Shown here piece after piece: positions 49,751 through 59,404 of a stretch of 64,000 nucleotides of DNA. The translations under genes were made by a program, and so were the position numbers. The notes under the pieces were generated by a model that saw only the letters and a list, made by a program, of their open reading frames with translations, made no database searches and had not been told where the DNA came from. The stretch is from Sulfuritalea sp. (lineage in GTDB: Bacteria; Pseudomonadota; Gammaproteobacteria; Burkholderiales; Rhodocyclaceae). How positions within the stretch are numbered: position 1 is the first letter of the stretch; each line of letters opens with the position of its first letter. The stretch lies in NCBI GenBank assembly GCA_020853215.1, contig JADYZH010000075.1, forward strand, positions 34,078 through 98,077. Reading direction: 5' to 3'.

Positions 49751-51227
49751 CAGCCGCCCCCGGTGTCATCGGCTGATTTCGTGCGAAAGTCTGCGCAATT
49801 TCTTCTTTATGCAAAGTGTGCACCGTTGCCTCGGCGCCAACTTTGAAGGCGCGGTGCAGAAGATACATACGATTCGGCACGTGGAGGTCTTCCGGCACCC
49901 GTTGACCATTGGCGACATAGCTCAGTATCAAACCGTGACGCACTATGCAATCGAGCGCCGGAGCCAATGCCCTGGCTTCATCCGCTTTGGTCAGAATGCA
50001 GCCGGCGAGATCTTCACCGCCGTACGCGCGCACCACGTCGTCGAGCGTATCGCCGCGACTGCCAGCATTGAGCAGCAGTAGTCGATTAACCTCGCCGGAA
50101 CGGGTCAGCATCGCCGCCTGCTCGGCTACCATGCGGTCGCGCTGGCTCATCCCCACGGTATCGATCAGCACCATATGCTTGTCACTCAGGTCGGCCAGCG
50201 TGCGCCGCAAATCCTCGCCATCGCGCACCACAAAGACAGGAACGCCAAGAATGCGGCCATAAATACGCAACTGCTCATGAGCACCAATGCGATAGCCGTC
50301 GGTTGTGACTAGTGCCAACCGCTCTGCGCCATAGCGCACGACGCAGCGGGCAGCCAACTTGGCAGTGGTCGTGGTCTTTCCTACGCCAGTAGGACCGACC
50401 AGCGCATAGACCCCGCCGCGATCGATAAAGTCAGCCTCGGATGACAGGGTACGCAGGCGGCGATTGACGGCCGCCGTCAGCCACTTGCGGCCATCGTCTG
50501 GGCCCAGGTCTGCGGCCATTTCCTGCACCAGACGGCGCGTGAGGCTGCCTGAAAAGCCCGCCTCGAGCATCTCGCCCAGGAGCAGCACGCGCGTCGGCGC
50601 TTCCCGCGCCATCTCCCCCCAGGCAAAACCTGCCAACTGGCGCTCAAGCAATCTCTTGATGACCCGCATTTCGTCCATCAACTGCTCCGTAGGGCGTGAG
50701 ACCTCATTCGCCAGAAGCGCCGAAAGATCGCTGGCACTGATGCGCGCTGAAGGGCCTGCGGATGGCGGCGAATGACTGGTGGCCACCTGGCGCGGCGAAC
50801 CATTTGGCAAACTGTGCGGTGGCCGTGGCTGTTGCCACGAGGTGTCCATCCTGTATTCCGCCGGCGGTTGTGAGGTTCTTGTCGCAGGGGAATCGGCACT
50901 ACCATACGGCACCCACGGCCGTGCTACCGGTTGCTCCCGCGAAACATCCCGTTTTGCGTCGCGGACTGCCGATGACAAGGTCACGGTGTAATCGTCATCC
51001 GCCACTGGAGGCGTGAGGGAATGCGTCGGCAACGATGCAGGTGAAGAAGGGCCCGCAGCGCGTCCCTGCCGCGAAATGGCATCAAGACTCTCCGGCGACA
51101 TGGCGACAATCTCGACGCCATTTCCCACCGCCTTGTTGGAGATGACCACGGCATCAGGTCCGAATTCTTCTTTCGCGCGCCGCAGACAGTCACGCGCCGT
51201 AGCGCCGACGAAGCGTTTAACGGTCAT
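49743..51227 (-). CDS. flhF: Flagellar SRP-like GTPase FlhF
   Basis: MTVKRFVGATARDCLRRAKEEFGPDAVVISNK; ALVGPTGVGKTTTTAKLAARCV. Confidence 0.97.
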   Translation of the reverse strand: MTVKRFVGATARDCLRRAKEEFGPDAVVISNKAVGNGVEIVAMSPESLDAISRQGRAAGPSSPASLPTHSLTPPVADDDYTVTLSSAVRDAKRDVSREQPVARPWVPYGSADSPATRTSQPPAEYRMDTSWQQPRPPHSLPNGSPRQVATSHSPPSAGPSARISASDLSALLANEVSRPTEQLMDEMRVIKRLLERQLAGFAWGEMAREAPTRVLLLGEMLEAGFSGSLTRRLVQEMAADLGPDDGRKWLTAAVNRRLRTLSSEADFIDRGGVYALVGPTGVGKTTTTAKLAARCVVRYGAERLALVTTDGYRIGAHEQLRIYGRILGVPVFVVRDGEDLRRTLADLSDKHMVLIDTVGMSQRDRMVAEQAAMLTRSGEVNRLLLLNAGSRGDTLDDVVRAYGGEDLAGCILTKADEARALAPALDCIVRHGLILSYVANGQRVPEDLHVPNRMYLLHRAFKVGAEATVHTLHKEEIAQTFARNQPMTPGAAVA

Positions 51228-53326
51228 TTGCTTGCTCCGATAATGGACGTCACTTTGATTACTTTCGAGTCAGGCACTTCACCATTGGCAATCACCTTGA
51301 GTTGCGGCACGGCGCGACGCAGGAAGCGCGACAAGAGCCAGCGCAACGGTCCCGGAACCAGCAATGCCGGCGGCAAGCCAAGGTCTTCCTGGTGCCGGGT
51401 GGCGATGGCTGTCTCGCGCAGCAAGGTGTCCGCCAGGCCTGGCTCGATGCCACCAGCATCGCCCCCACCCTGCAATGCCTGGCCGATGATCCGTTCCAAC
51501 CCCGGGTCCAGCGCCATGATTTGCATTTCATTACCTGTCGGATAGAGTTGCTGCACGATGGCACGACCCAGCGCAATGCGCAACTGCGAGGTCAATTCCA
51601 GCGAATCTTGCGTGCGCGGCGCATGCTCGGCGAGAGTCTCAATGATGGTGCGCATGTCGCGAATATTCACACCTTCTTCAAGCAGGTTCTGCAGTACGCG
51701 CTGCACCACCCCCAGCGGCAACTGCTTTGGCACCAGATCCTCGACCAGCTTGGGCGAGTCGACGGCGAGGTGATCCAGCAGAGCCTGAGTTTCCTGCCGA
51801 CCCAGCAGTTCCGACGCGTGGGAAAGAATGACGTGATTCAGGTGGGTGGCGATCACCGTGCTGGCATCGACCACCGTGTAACCGAAGACATTGGCCTGCT
51901 CGCGCAAAGTGGCATCGATCCATACTGCGGGAAGGCCGAAGGCCGGATCCTGCGTTGGCGTCCCCGCTACTTGCCCGGAAACACGCCCCGGATTGATCGC
52001 CAGATACTGGCCCGGAAAGGCCTCACCGTCGCCGATAATCGCCCCCTTGAGCGTCAGTCGATAGGCATTCGGCCGCAGCTCCAGGTTGTCCCTGATATGT
52101 ACCGGCGCAGAAAGGAAACCGATATCCTGTGCGAATTTTTTGCGCAATCCGCGAATCCGCTTCAGCAATTCACCATCCTGTCCGCGATCCACCAGTGGAA
52201 TCAGCCGGTAACCCACCTCAAGGCCCAGCACGTCGACGGGCACCACGTCCGACCAGTTGGCCTCAACATTCTCGACCGGCGCAGCCACCGCCTGTTGTGC
52301 GGTAGCCTCCGCTGCAGCCGCAGCCGCATTTCTTGTCGCTGCCGGACTGTGCAATCCCCGCCAGGCAAGAAATCCAAGAACCGACGCCAGCATCAGAAAT
52401 ACCAGATTCGGCATTCCCGGAATCAGGCCGAGCGTACCGAGGATAATGGCGGTCAAGGCCAACACCATGGGGTTGCCGAACAATTGCGCCACCAGTTGCT
52501 GCCCGATGTCCTGCTCGGTGGCCACTCGCGTTACCACCAGGCCGGCCGCCGTGGAAATGATCAAAGCGGGAATCTGCGCCACCAGACCGTCCCCGATGGT
52601 CAGCAACGTGTAGGCCTTGGCTGCGTCGCCTGCACTCATGTCATGCTGGAGCACGCCGACAATCAAGCCACCGATGATGTTGATGAACAGAATCAAAATG
52701 CCGGCGACCGCGTCGCCGCGCACGAATTTCGAGGCGCCATCCATCGATCCGTAAAAGTCCGCCTCCAACGCCACGGTAGCGCGGCGTTTACGCGCCTCGT
52801 CCTCGCCGATCAGGCCGGCATTCAGATCGGCGTCGATGGCCATCTGCTTGCCCGGCATCGCATCCAGGGTAAAGCGAGCCGAAACTTCGGCGATGCGCCC
52901 GGCGCCCTTGGTAATCACGATGAAGTTTATCAGGGTCAGGATGATGAACACTACGATGCCGACGGCGTAATTGCCACCCACCAGAAAGTGCCCGAAGGCT
53001 TCGATCACCTTACCGGCAGCATCCGGACCCGTGTGCCCGTGCAACAGGACAACCCGCGTCGAAGCGACGTTCAGCGACAGCCGCAGCAAGGTGGTCACCA
53101 ACAATACCGTGGGGAAAATCGCGAAGTCGAGCGGCTTCATGGTGTACATCGCCACCAGCAGCACCATGATCGAAATGGCGATGTTGAATGTAAAAAATAC
53201 GTCGAGCACGAACGTCGGCAGCGGCAACACCATCATCGACAAAATAAGGATGATGAGCAGCGGCGCCAGCATCTGGCGGAGGTTCAGACGGCCGAAGAAC
53301 CCTTGCAGCGTCAGACTCTCATTCAA
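51224..53326 (-). CDS. flhA: Flagellar export apparatus protein FlhA
   Basis: LNVASTRVVLLHGHTGPDAAGKVIEAFGHFLVGGNYAVGIVVFIILTLINFIVITKGAGRIAEVSARFTLDAMPGKQMAIDADLNAG. Confidence 0.99.
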   Translation of the reverse strand: MNESLTLQGFFGRLNLRQMLAPLLIILILSMMVLPLPTFVLDVFFTFNIAISIMVLLVAMYTMKPLDFAIFPTVLLVTTLLRLSLNVASTRVVLLHGHTGPDAAGKVIEAFGHFLVGGNYAVGIVVFIILTLINFIVITKGAGRIAEVSARFTLDAMPGKQMAIDADLNAGLIGEDEARKRRATVALEADFYGSMDGASKFVRGDAVAGILILFINIIGGLIVGVLQHDMSAGDAAKAYTLLTIGDGLVAQIPALIISTAAGLVVTRVATEQDIGQQLVAQLFGNPMVLALTAIILGTLGLIPGMPNLVFLMLASVLGFLAWRGLHSPAATRNAAAAAAEATAQQAVAAPVENVEANWSDVVPVDVLGLEVGYRLIPLVDRGQDGELLKRIRGLRKKFAQDIGFLSAPVHIRDNLELRPNAYRLTLKGAIIGDGEAFPGQYLAINPGRVSGQVAGTPTQDPAFGLPAVWIDATLREQANVFGYTVVDASTVIATHLNHVILSHASELLGRQETQALLDHLAVDSPKLVEDLVPKQLPLGVVQRVLQNLLEEGVNIRDMRTIIETLAEHAPRTQDSLELTSQLRIALGRAIVQQLYPTGNEMQIMALDPGLERIIGQALQGGGDAGGIEPGLADTLLRETAIATRHQEDLGLPPALLVPGPLRWLLSRFLRRAVPQLKVIANGEVPDSKVIKVTSIIGASK

Positions 53327-54471
53327 TCAGGCGCTCCCGGATCGAGCCCTTCTGGTACGGCAATCAGGGCCGGCGCAGCCGGCAACAGCATGGAGCCGGC
53401 GTTGGCCGCAAACTCGTTCACCTGATAGACCCAGGCCATGACTTCGGCCACTGCGACATACAGGGCGGCCGGAATCTGATCCCCGACTTCGGCATGACGA
53501 TATAGCGCACGCGCCAGCGGTGGGGCCTCGAGCAGAGGTACCCGGCTCTCACCGGCGATTTCACGGATACGATCAGCGATCAGATTCATCCCTTTCGCCA
53601 CCACCACCGGAGCGCTGCTGACGACGCGATCATATTTCAAGGCCACAGCGAAATGCGTCGGGTTGGTAACCACCACATCCGCTTTGGGCACCTGCGACAT
53701 CATGCGACTACGCGCCATCTCGCGCTGCTGACTGCGGACGCGCGCCTTGAGCTGGGGATCGCCCTCGCTTTCCCGGGCCTCCTTCTTCAACTCCTCGCGC
53801 GTCATCTTCAATTGATCATGGTATTGCCAGAGCTGAAACGGCACATCGATCGCGGCGATCAATGCCAGGCCGGCAATCACCGCAACAAAGCTGAAGAAAA
53901 GCAAATGGGAAAATGAAGTCAGCCCGGCCTCGATCGGCTGTGCCACCAGGGCGAACATGCGATCCTGCTCATTCCTCACGACCCAGTAAAGCACACCGCC
54001 GATCAGCAGCGCCTTTAGAATGGCCTTCATCAGTTCGGCAAGGCTCTGCCAGGAAAACATGCGCCCGAAACCCTTGATCGGATCCATCCGCGTGAGGTCG
54101 AACTGAAATGCCTTGGACGAAAATATCCAGCCACCCATGATGAAAGGTGTTGCGATGATGGCCGCCATGATGGCCAGGAAAATTGGTCCGACGATGCCAA
54201 AACCATCCGCAGTCTGCGCCAGCGCAGTTCCGCTCATGACCGTGGAATCGAATGCCGCATTTCGGCTGAAGCTCAGTCCGTGCCGCAAAAGATCGGCAGC
54301 GCTGTGCGCCATCCATTCTCCGAGCACCCAGAACGTACCAGCTCCGGTGGCCAGGACCATAAACGCCATCAGCTCACGCGAATGCGGAACGTTACCATCT
54401 TCCCGCGCCTGCTCGAGACGCCGCTCCGACGCGGGCTCAGTTCGCTCGAGGTCGCTTTCTTCAGCCATGGA
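53323..54471 (-). CDS. flhB: Flagellar export apparatus protein FlhB
   Basis: ERTEPASERRLEQAREDGNVPHSRE; autocleavage motif VVVTNPTHFAVALKYD. Confidence 0.98.
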   Translation of the reverse strand, partial: SMAEESDLERTEPASERRLEQAREDGNVPHSRELMAFMVLATGAGTFWVLGEWMAHSAADLLRHGLSFSRNAAFDSTVMSGTALAQTADGFGIVGPIFLAIMAAIIATPFIMGGWIFSSKAFQFDLTRMDPIKGFGRMFSWQSLAELMKAILKALLIGGVLYWVVRNEQDRMFALVAQPIEAGLTSFSHLLFFSFVAVIAGLALIAAIDVPFQLWQYHDQLKMTREELKKEARESEGDPQLKARVRSQQREMARSRMMSQVPKADVVVTNPTHFAVALKYDRVVSSAPVVVAKGMNLIADRIREIAGESRVPLLEAPPLARALYRHAEVGDQIPAALYVAVAEVMAWVYQVNEFAANAGSMLLPAAPALIAVPEGLDPGAPD

Positions 54472-54692
54472 TATACTTTCCCATGCCGACAATTATTGCC
54501 GCCGGGCCGATTCCAGAGCATGAGAACAAGCGCGAAAATGTCGGCTTAATCCTGAGCCGGGGATGCCGGGATCATCTGGGTTTTCGCGGAAGATATCCAG
54601 AGGAAATCAAGATCCGCATGAGATTTTGACTATCTCGTCGTCCTTGCGGCTTTGCGTCGAACGAACAGAGTCCCTTTTGAGTTCTGACCAGA

Positions 54693-55496
54693 TCAGATCA
54701 TCCCGGATTCACGCATCTTGCGTTCGCGTTCGATCTTCATGATGTAACGTTGAACCAGTCTTGCCATCGGTCCCGGCAAATGGACGAATTCGCAACCCGC
54801 GCGCTTGGCGCGAATGCCGCTGCGACTAACAGATTCCGTAAGGCTGCGCAGACGCAGAGCGAAGGTGATCAACCCGATCTCGGGCAACTCAATCCTGCAA
54901 CCGGAAAGCTCCATATCGGTTTCCAAAGGCAGGTTCAGCGGCAAGCCCACCAGCAAGACACCGCCGCCGCTGATGTCGGCTACATGGGCTTCGACCACAA
55001 TGCTTGAACCATCCGCCTCTGGAACACGGATTCGGCATTTGAGCGCCTGCACAACTGGCGTAACCAGCCTGTAGAATTCACGCCGTTGCAGACGCAAAAC
55101 GCTGTCCGGCAGCGGAGCATGAAAGGCGGGGCGCCCGCCTACTTCGATCTGATCCACTCCGGACAGAATGAACTGGATTTTCACTTTATCCAGTTGGCTG
55201 ACGCAAAACAACTTATCCGCCTTGAGCGCCTTGCGGTTCATTTCCGTGCTGGCGCCGAACTCGAGAACCACACCATCGTCACCGCAACTGATCAGGCTGG
55301 ACAGCACCATGTTGCGGCCTGCATTGAACATCATCGTGACTTGCGATACATGCTCGACCAAACCGCGCAAGACAGGCAGTATCTCGCTTTTCGAGTACAG
55401 CAGGTACTGACTGAATTCGTCGGTTGGCAGGACTTCCGTGACGGCTTGCTGCGTCAGTGACGGACTGGCATCGGGTTCATCACTCGGAGGGGTCAT
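54693..55496 (-). CDS. YcgR-like PilZ-domain flagellar brake protein
   Basis: YcgR-N-like region, then LQRREFYRLVTPVVQALKCRI and ADISGGGVLLVGLP PilZ motifs. Confidence 0.88.
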   Translation of the reverse strand: MTPPSDEPDASPSLTQQAVTEVLPTDEFSQYLLYSKSEILPVLRGLVEHVSQVTMMFNAGRNMVLSSLISCGDDGVVLEFGASTEMNRKALKADKLFCVSQLDKVKIQFILSGVDQIEVGGRPAFHAPLPDSVLRLQRREFYRLVTPVVQALKCRIRVPEADGSSIVVEAHVADISGGGVLLVGLPLNLPLETDMELSGCRIELPEIGLITFALRLRSLTESVSRSGIRAKRAGCEFVHLPGPMARLVQRYIMKIERERKMRESGMI

Positions 55497-55533
55497 GATG
55501 TTGCACAGGGAAGGGCGAGGTTCGTCGCCGATT

Positions 55534-55851
55534 TTAGCCCGGATTGCTTACATCGGCCGACGGGAACAACCTCGGGGCTTCCCCGCGTTCTACCTGATAC
55601 AACCAGGCCAGCAATTCCGCCACCGCGATGTAAAGCTGCGGCGGGATGTGCTGGTCCAGGTCGACCTGGGCGAGTAGAGCGACGAGTGCAGGCGACTCAT
55701 GTACATAAATACCGTTTTCTTGCGCACGAGCGATAATTTCGTCGGCAATCAGGCCGCGCCCCTTCGCCACCACCGTTGGGGCAGTAGCGCCGGGAGCGTA
55801 TTTCAGCGCCACGGCCAGCGTGCGCTGGATGTCCTCGTCAGTCTGCGTCAT
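55534..55851 (-). CDS. FlhB C-terminal domain-like protein (EscU/YscU/HrcU family)
   Basis: RTLAVALKYAPGATAPTVVAKGRGLIADEIIARAQENGIYVHESPALVALLAQVDLDQHIPPQLYIAVAELLAWLYQV; no NPTH and no TM domain. Confidence 0.9.
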   Translation of the reverse strand: MTQTDEDIQRTLAVALKYAPGATAPTVVAKGRGLIADEIIARAQENGIYVHESPALVALLAQVDLDQHIPPQLYIAVAELLAWLYQVERGEAPRLFPSADVSNPG

Positions 55852-55874
55852 GCGGCGTCTGCGTCATGCGGCGT
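55843..55874. repeat. 16-bp perfect tandem duplication at a gene junction
   Basis: TCTGCGTCATGCGGCG repeated twice back to back. Confidence 0.9.
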
Positions 55875-57020
55875 CTGTACCCCCAGCAGCGTCAGGCCGG
55901 CGGCGGCCAGCGCGTGCTGCAACGATGGAATGGCGGCGTCAAGATCGGCCGCACTGGAGGTGTCGAGCGTGTGCAGCACAAGCTGCACGGTCTGCCCGCT
56001 CAACTTTACCCGGGCGTCGATGGCACCGAGACGCGGCAAGGTGAGGCGCAAGTTTGTAGTCCAGACGGCCGCATCGCCCGACGCAGCTTCACCCTGCCCG
56101 GCATCACGTTCGATTTCCCAGTCCATGGTCTGTTTTGGCCAGATTTCGCCGTGCCATGTCAACCGCTGCGTCGCGGCAGCCTCGAGCTGTTGCTGCACCA
56201 GCGGCCGCAAATCGTCGGGGATCGCCAGTGTGGCGGCAGTCTGGTTCACCGGCGGATGCAATTCCGCCGGCATTGCGTCGGCCGTTGTTGTGTCGCCCCC
56301 GAACAGCGCCTGCAGCAGCGAGTTCGAAGGCTGTGGCGCACCGGCAGTCTCACGCCGTACCGCCAACGCCGACCTTGCAGCGGCTTCCTGCAACGCCCCA
56401 GTCCCAGCAAATGCCGCCAGGGTTACCGGGTTCGAGTGCTGCCCCTGCGGTTCGGCGAGCAAGCTGGCCAGTGGCCGCTGTCCCAATGCCCATTGCACTT
56501 GATGCGCTTCATAGAAAATTCCGCTGGTGCTGACCGCCAGTGCGAGTTTTGGCGGCAGTCCTTGAACCAGCACCGTCGCGTTGGCCGGCACCTGGGGCAA
56601 CAGTGCGCGACCGCGATTTAGGGCTGCCGGTGTGGCCGGCTCGTTTTCACCAGCGAGCAACGAGGCGATCAGTTGCCCGGTCCGTGAAAGCGTTGCGTGC
56701 TGATACGGTTCACCACCGGCGGCTATGCCACCCCCGACAATTTTCGCCACGATCGCACGCGGTGCGCGATCGATGACCACCAGATCCAGCGTGTCACCCG
56801 TCTTGGCACCTTCGGGCAAGGAGAGCGTCAGCAAACTTCCGGCGACCAGCGCCTTGAAGGTATTCTCCGGCAGGACTTCCCGGATCTGGGCGCGGAAGAC
56901 TTGCCCCTTCTGCAAATCCGGCAAATCGGAGGAAATTTCCGCGATCGGCCGCAGCGGGTGCAGCGGTGCCTCGGTTTGACTGCGAACTTGAACGCCGACA
57001 TCGGTGGGAATCATCACCAT
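55848..57020 (-). CDS. Second FliK-like hook-length control protein
   Basis: C-terminal WTTNLRLTLPRLGAIDARVKLSGQTVQLVLHTLDTSSAADLDAAIPSLQHALAAAGLTLLGVQ; coupled to the FlhB-like gene. Confidence 0.8.
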   Translation of the reverse strand: MVMIPTDVGVQVRSQTEAPLHPLRPIAEISSDLPDLQKGQVFRAQIREVLPENTFKALVAGSLLTLSLPEGAKTGDTLDLVVIDRAPRAIVAKIVGGGIAAGGEPYQHATLSRTGQLIASLLAGENEPATPAALNRGRALLPQVPANATVLVQGLPPKLALAVSTSGIFYEAHQVQWALGQRPLASLLAEPQGQHSNPVTLAAFAGTGALQEAAARSALAVRRETAGAPQPSNSLLQALFGGDTTTADAMPAELHPPVNQTAATLAIPDDLRPLVQQQLEAAATQRLTWHGEIWPKQTMDWEIERDAGQGEAASGDAAVWTTNLRLTLPRLGAIDARVKLSGQTVQLVLHTLDTSSAADLDAAIPSLQHALAAAGLTLLGVQTPHDADAA

Positions 57021-57113
57021 AGCAGGTTACCGCTCGCAGGAATACCGCCAGATCGGCCCACATCGCCGAGATAGTGGCCCGTGACGCGGGTACCCCATGG
57101 ATCGCTCAGATGC

Positions 57114-57473
57114 TCACCAACCATCCGGAGTGCTGTCCGTCGCCGCATACGCGTACTGCACTTGCCGGCGACGGTCCTCACTGCCGAGGAATTGGCGAAC
57201 ATGCTGCATCCAGGGTTCCGTATGGCGGCGAATTTCGGCATCGTCTTCGAGGATTCGCCGGATCAAGCTACACTTGTGATCATTCTCCGTCGCGATCGTG
57301 CCAGTATCCAGGCCAAGACCGATGTTCGCGATCAGTTCATCGCGCAAGACCCCGACGCTGCGCTCAAGGATGACCAGGCGATCCCAGTCATGCGACCGCG
57401 CAGCATTCACCATATCCGATGAAAGTGCACGGATTTCTTCGTAGAGGTCGATCTGGCGGCACATCGAAGGCAT
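57114..57473 (-). CDS. fliT: FliT-like flagellar chaperone
   Basis: Small helical protein after fliS: IDLYEEIRALSSDMVNAARSHDWDRLVILERSV. Confidence 0.75.
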   Translation of the reverse strand: MPSMCRQIDLYEEIRALSSDMVNAARSHDWDRLVILERSVGVLRDELIANIGLGLDTGTIATENDHKCSLIRRILEDDAEIRRHTEPWMQHVRQFLGSEDRRRQVQYAYAATDSTPDGW

Positions 57474-57481
57474 GGTAAGAC

Positions 57482-57919
57482 TCAAGCAGCGGCCTTGCTC
57501 GCGGAAGCTACAGCGGGATCCTGGGCTATTTCCACCCACGCTGACCTGAGTTCAGCCAGCAACCGGCCCACCTCGTTCAGTGCCGCCGCGTCGTTCTTCA
57601 GATTGGCGTACAGCAGGCGATTGCACATATAGTCGTACAGTGCCGCCAGCCGATTGGCCAGTTCGTCGCCAGCAGCAAAATTGAGGCTGGCCTTGAGTCC
57701 GTTGGCAATAATGTCGATAGCGTGGGAAATTATTTGCCCCTTCTCGGCGATTCGCTTCTGTTCCATGGCGCTGCCAGCCTTGGCGACAGCAAGCAGGGCA
57801 CCGTCGAACAGCATCAGGATCAGCCGATGCGAATCGGCGGCGGCTACACCGGTTTCAACGCCGACTTTGGCATAGGATTGTGCGGCGCTGTGGCTACGGG
57901 ATGTGGGCGCGAAAGACAT
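57482..57919 (-). CDS. fliS: Flagellin export chaperone FliS
   Basis: SYAKVGVETGVAAADSHRLILMLFDGALLAVAKAGSAM; ANRLAALYDYMCNRLLYANLKND. Confidence 0.97.
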   Translation of the reverse strand: MSFAPTSRSHSAAQSYAKVGVETGVAAADSHRLILMLFDGALLAVAKAGSAMEQKRIAEKGQIISHAIDIIANGLKASLNFAAGDELANRLAALYDYMCNRLLYANLKNDAAALNEVGRLLAELRSAWVEIAQDPAVASASKAAA

Positions 57920-57932
57920 GGCTCTCTCCGGA

Positions 57933-59312
57933 TCAGTTGTTGTTCGAGGTGCCGGGCAGGCTGGCAAGTTGCTGTGTAAGGAATTGACTGGTTTTGTTCA
58001 TGCCGGCGATCAAGCCATCGAGCGCCGTAAACTGGGCCCGATAGCGGGCTTCGATTTTTGTCAGGCGCAGCGCGAGAGCTTCACGGCGTTTGCCGATATC
58101 CTTGATTGAATTCGAGATACCATCGGTACGGCTGGCGAGCAGGCCCGAGCTGCCGATGATGGATTCCATTGCTTCGTTGAAGCGCAGGGCGATACCTTGG
58201 TTGCCGGCCGTGGTCGATGAAAACAATGCGGTGACATCCTTGGTCGGATCGGCCAGCACCGCCGCAAGTTTGGTGCCATTGACCAGCAGTGTGCCGTCTT
58301 TTTGCAAGGCAATGCCGATGCTGGAAAGTGTCTCGACTCCGCCACCAACACCGCTGACGGTGCTTTGCGCCAGCATACGCAACTGCGAACCGACACTCCG
58401 CGCCATGCTGTCGCCGGTGAGCACGGAGGCGACTTTGGTGGCCGCGTTGTAAGCCGACGCAGTCTGCAGCTGCTTGACGGTATCGTTATAGGCTTTGACG
58501 AAGGCATTGATCGCCGTCGTGGTCCCCCCGGTGTTGTTGCTGACCGTGATGTTGCTCGACCCCACTTTGGCCAGATTCAGCGTCAAACCTGCAACCACAT
58601 CGCTGACGGTATTGCTGGAACGGGTGAGGGCAAAACCATTGACGCTGAATCCGGCATCGTCGGCAGGCTGGGTCGCCACCAGTACCGAGGAATCCAGCCC
58701 TGCCAGCGCATGGGTGCCGCCGCTACCGGAATCGGTGGCCGTCACGGAGATCGCGCCTGACGTGCCGAGAGTCTTCGAGGTCAGCAACAACCGATTGGTG
58801 CTGCCATCATTGATGATGGCAGCAGTGACGCCGGCATTGGCATCGTTGATGGCCTGGCGGATGCCGGCCAGCGTATTGTTGTCGGTATCGATGTCGACAT
58901 TCACCGTCGCGCCGGTGCCGACTTTTATCGCCAGAGTCCCGGTATTAAAGGTGTCGGTGGTCGCCGCGTAATCGGTGTTGCTGCGCACCGCGTGGTACTT
59001 TGCCAGTTGAGTGACGACAACAGAATAAACACCCGCCGCCGCCGCAGTATCGGCCGAAGCAGAAAGGACAGTCGCCTCGGACACCGTGGCCGTACGGCTG
59101 GTAAATGTCGCCGCCATGGTCAGCGCCTTGGCGGTTGATTGAACGGACGACAGCGCACCCTTGAGCGAGCCATATGCCGTGAGCTTGGCCTGAAAACCGG
59201 CTTCCCGGGTGTTCAGCGCCTTGGCTGGCGCCTGCTCGATTTCCATCAACTTGGTGACGAGCCCATTGATGTCGAGCCCCGAGCCGATCCCGGGAGTTGA
59301 AAGTCCAGCCAT
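57933..59312 (-). CDS. fliD: Flagellar cap protein FliD
   Basis: GLSTPGIGSGLDINGLVTKLMEIEQAPAKALNTREAGFQAKLTAYGSLKGALSS; C-terminal YRAQFTALDGLIAGMNKTSQFLTQQLASL. Confidence 0.98.
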   Translation of the reverse strand: MAGLSTPGIGSGLDINGLVTKLMEIEQAPAKALNTREAGFQAKLTAYGSLKGALSSVQSTAKALTMAATFTSRTATVSEATVLSASADTAAAAGVYSVVVTQLAKYHAVRSNTDYAATTDTFNTGTLAIKVGTGATVNVDIDTDNNTLAGIRQAINDANAGVTAAIINDGSTNRLLLTSKTLGTSGAISVTATDSGSGGTHALAGLDSSVLVATQPADDAGFSVNGFALTRSSNTVSDVVAGLTLNLAKVGSSNITVSNNTGGTTTAINAFVKAYNDTVKQLQTASAYNAATKVASVLTGDSMARSVGSQLRMLAQSTVSGVGGGVETLSSIGIALQKDGTLLVNGTKLAAVLADPTKDVTALFSSTTAGNQGIALRFNEAMESIIGSSGLLASRTDGISNSIKDIGKRREALALRLTKIEARYRAQFTALDGLIAGMNKTSQFLTQQLASLPGTSNNN

Positions 59313-59404
59313 GTCAGTATTCTCCTCTACGACAACTATAACGGAAGCTCGGTCGGAATCTGTAGGCTACCCCTCGGCAAGGGAGGCACGGACGCAACAG
59401 GGTG

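Noticed and set aside
51302-53425. 707-aa plus-strand ORF opposite flhA
   Set aside because: Antisense open frame from GC-rich codon bias in a strongly conserved FlhA gene; His/Gln/Arg-rich, no recognisable domain.
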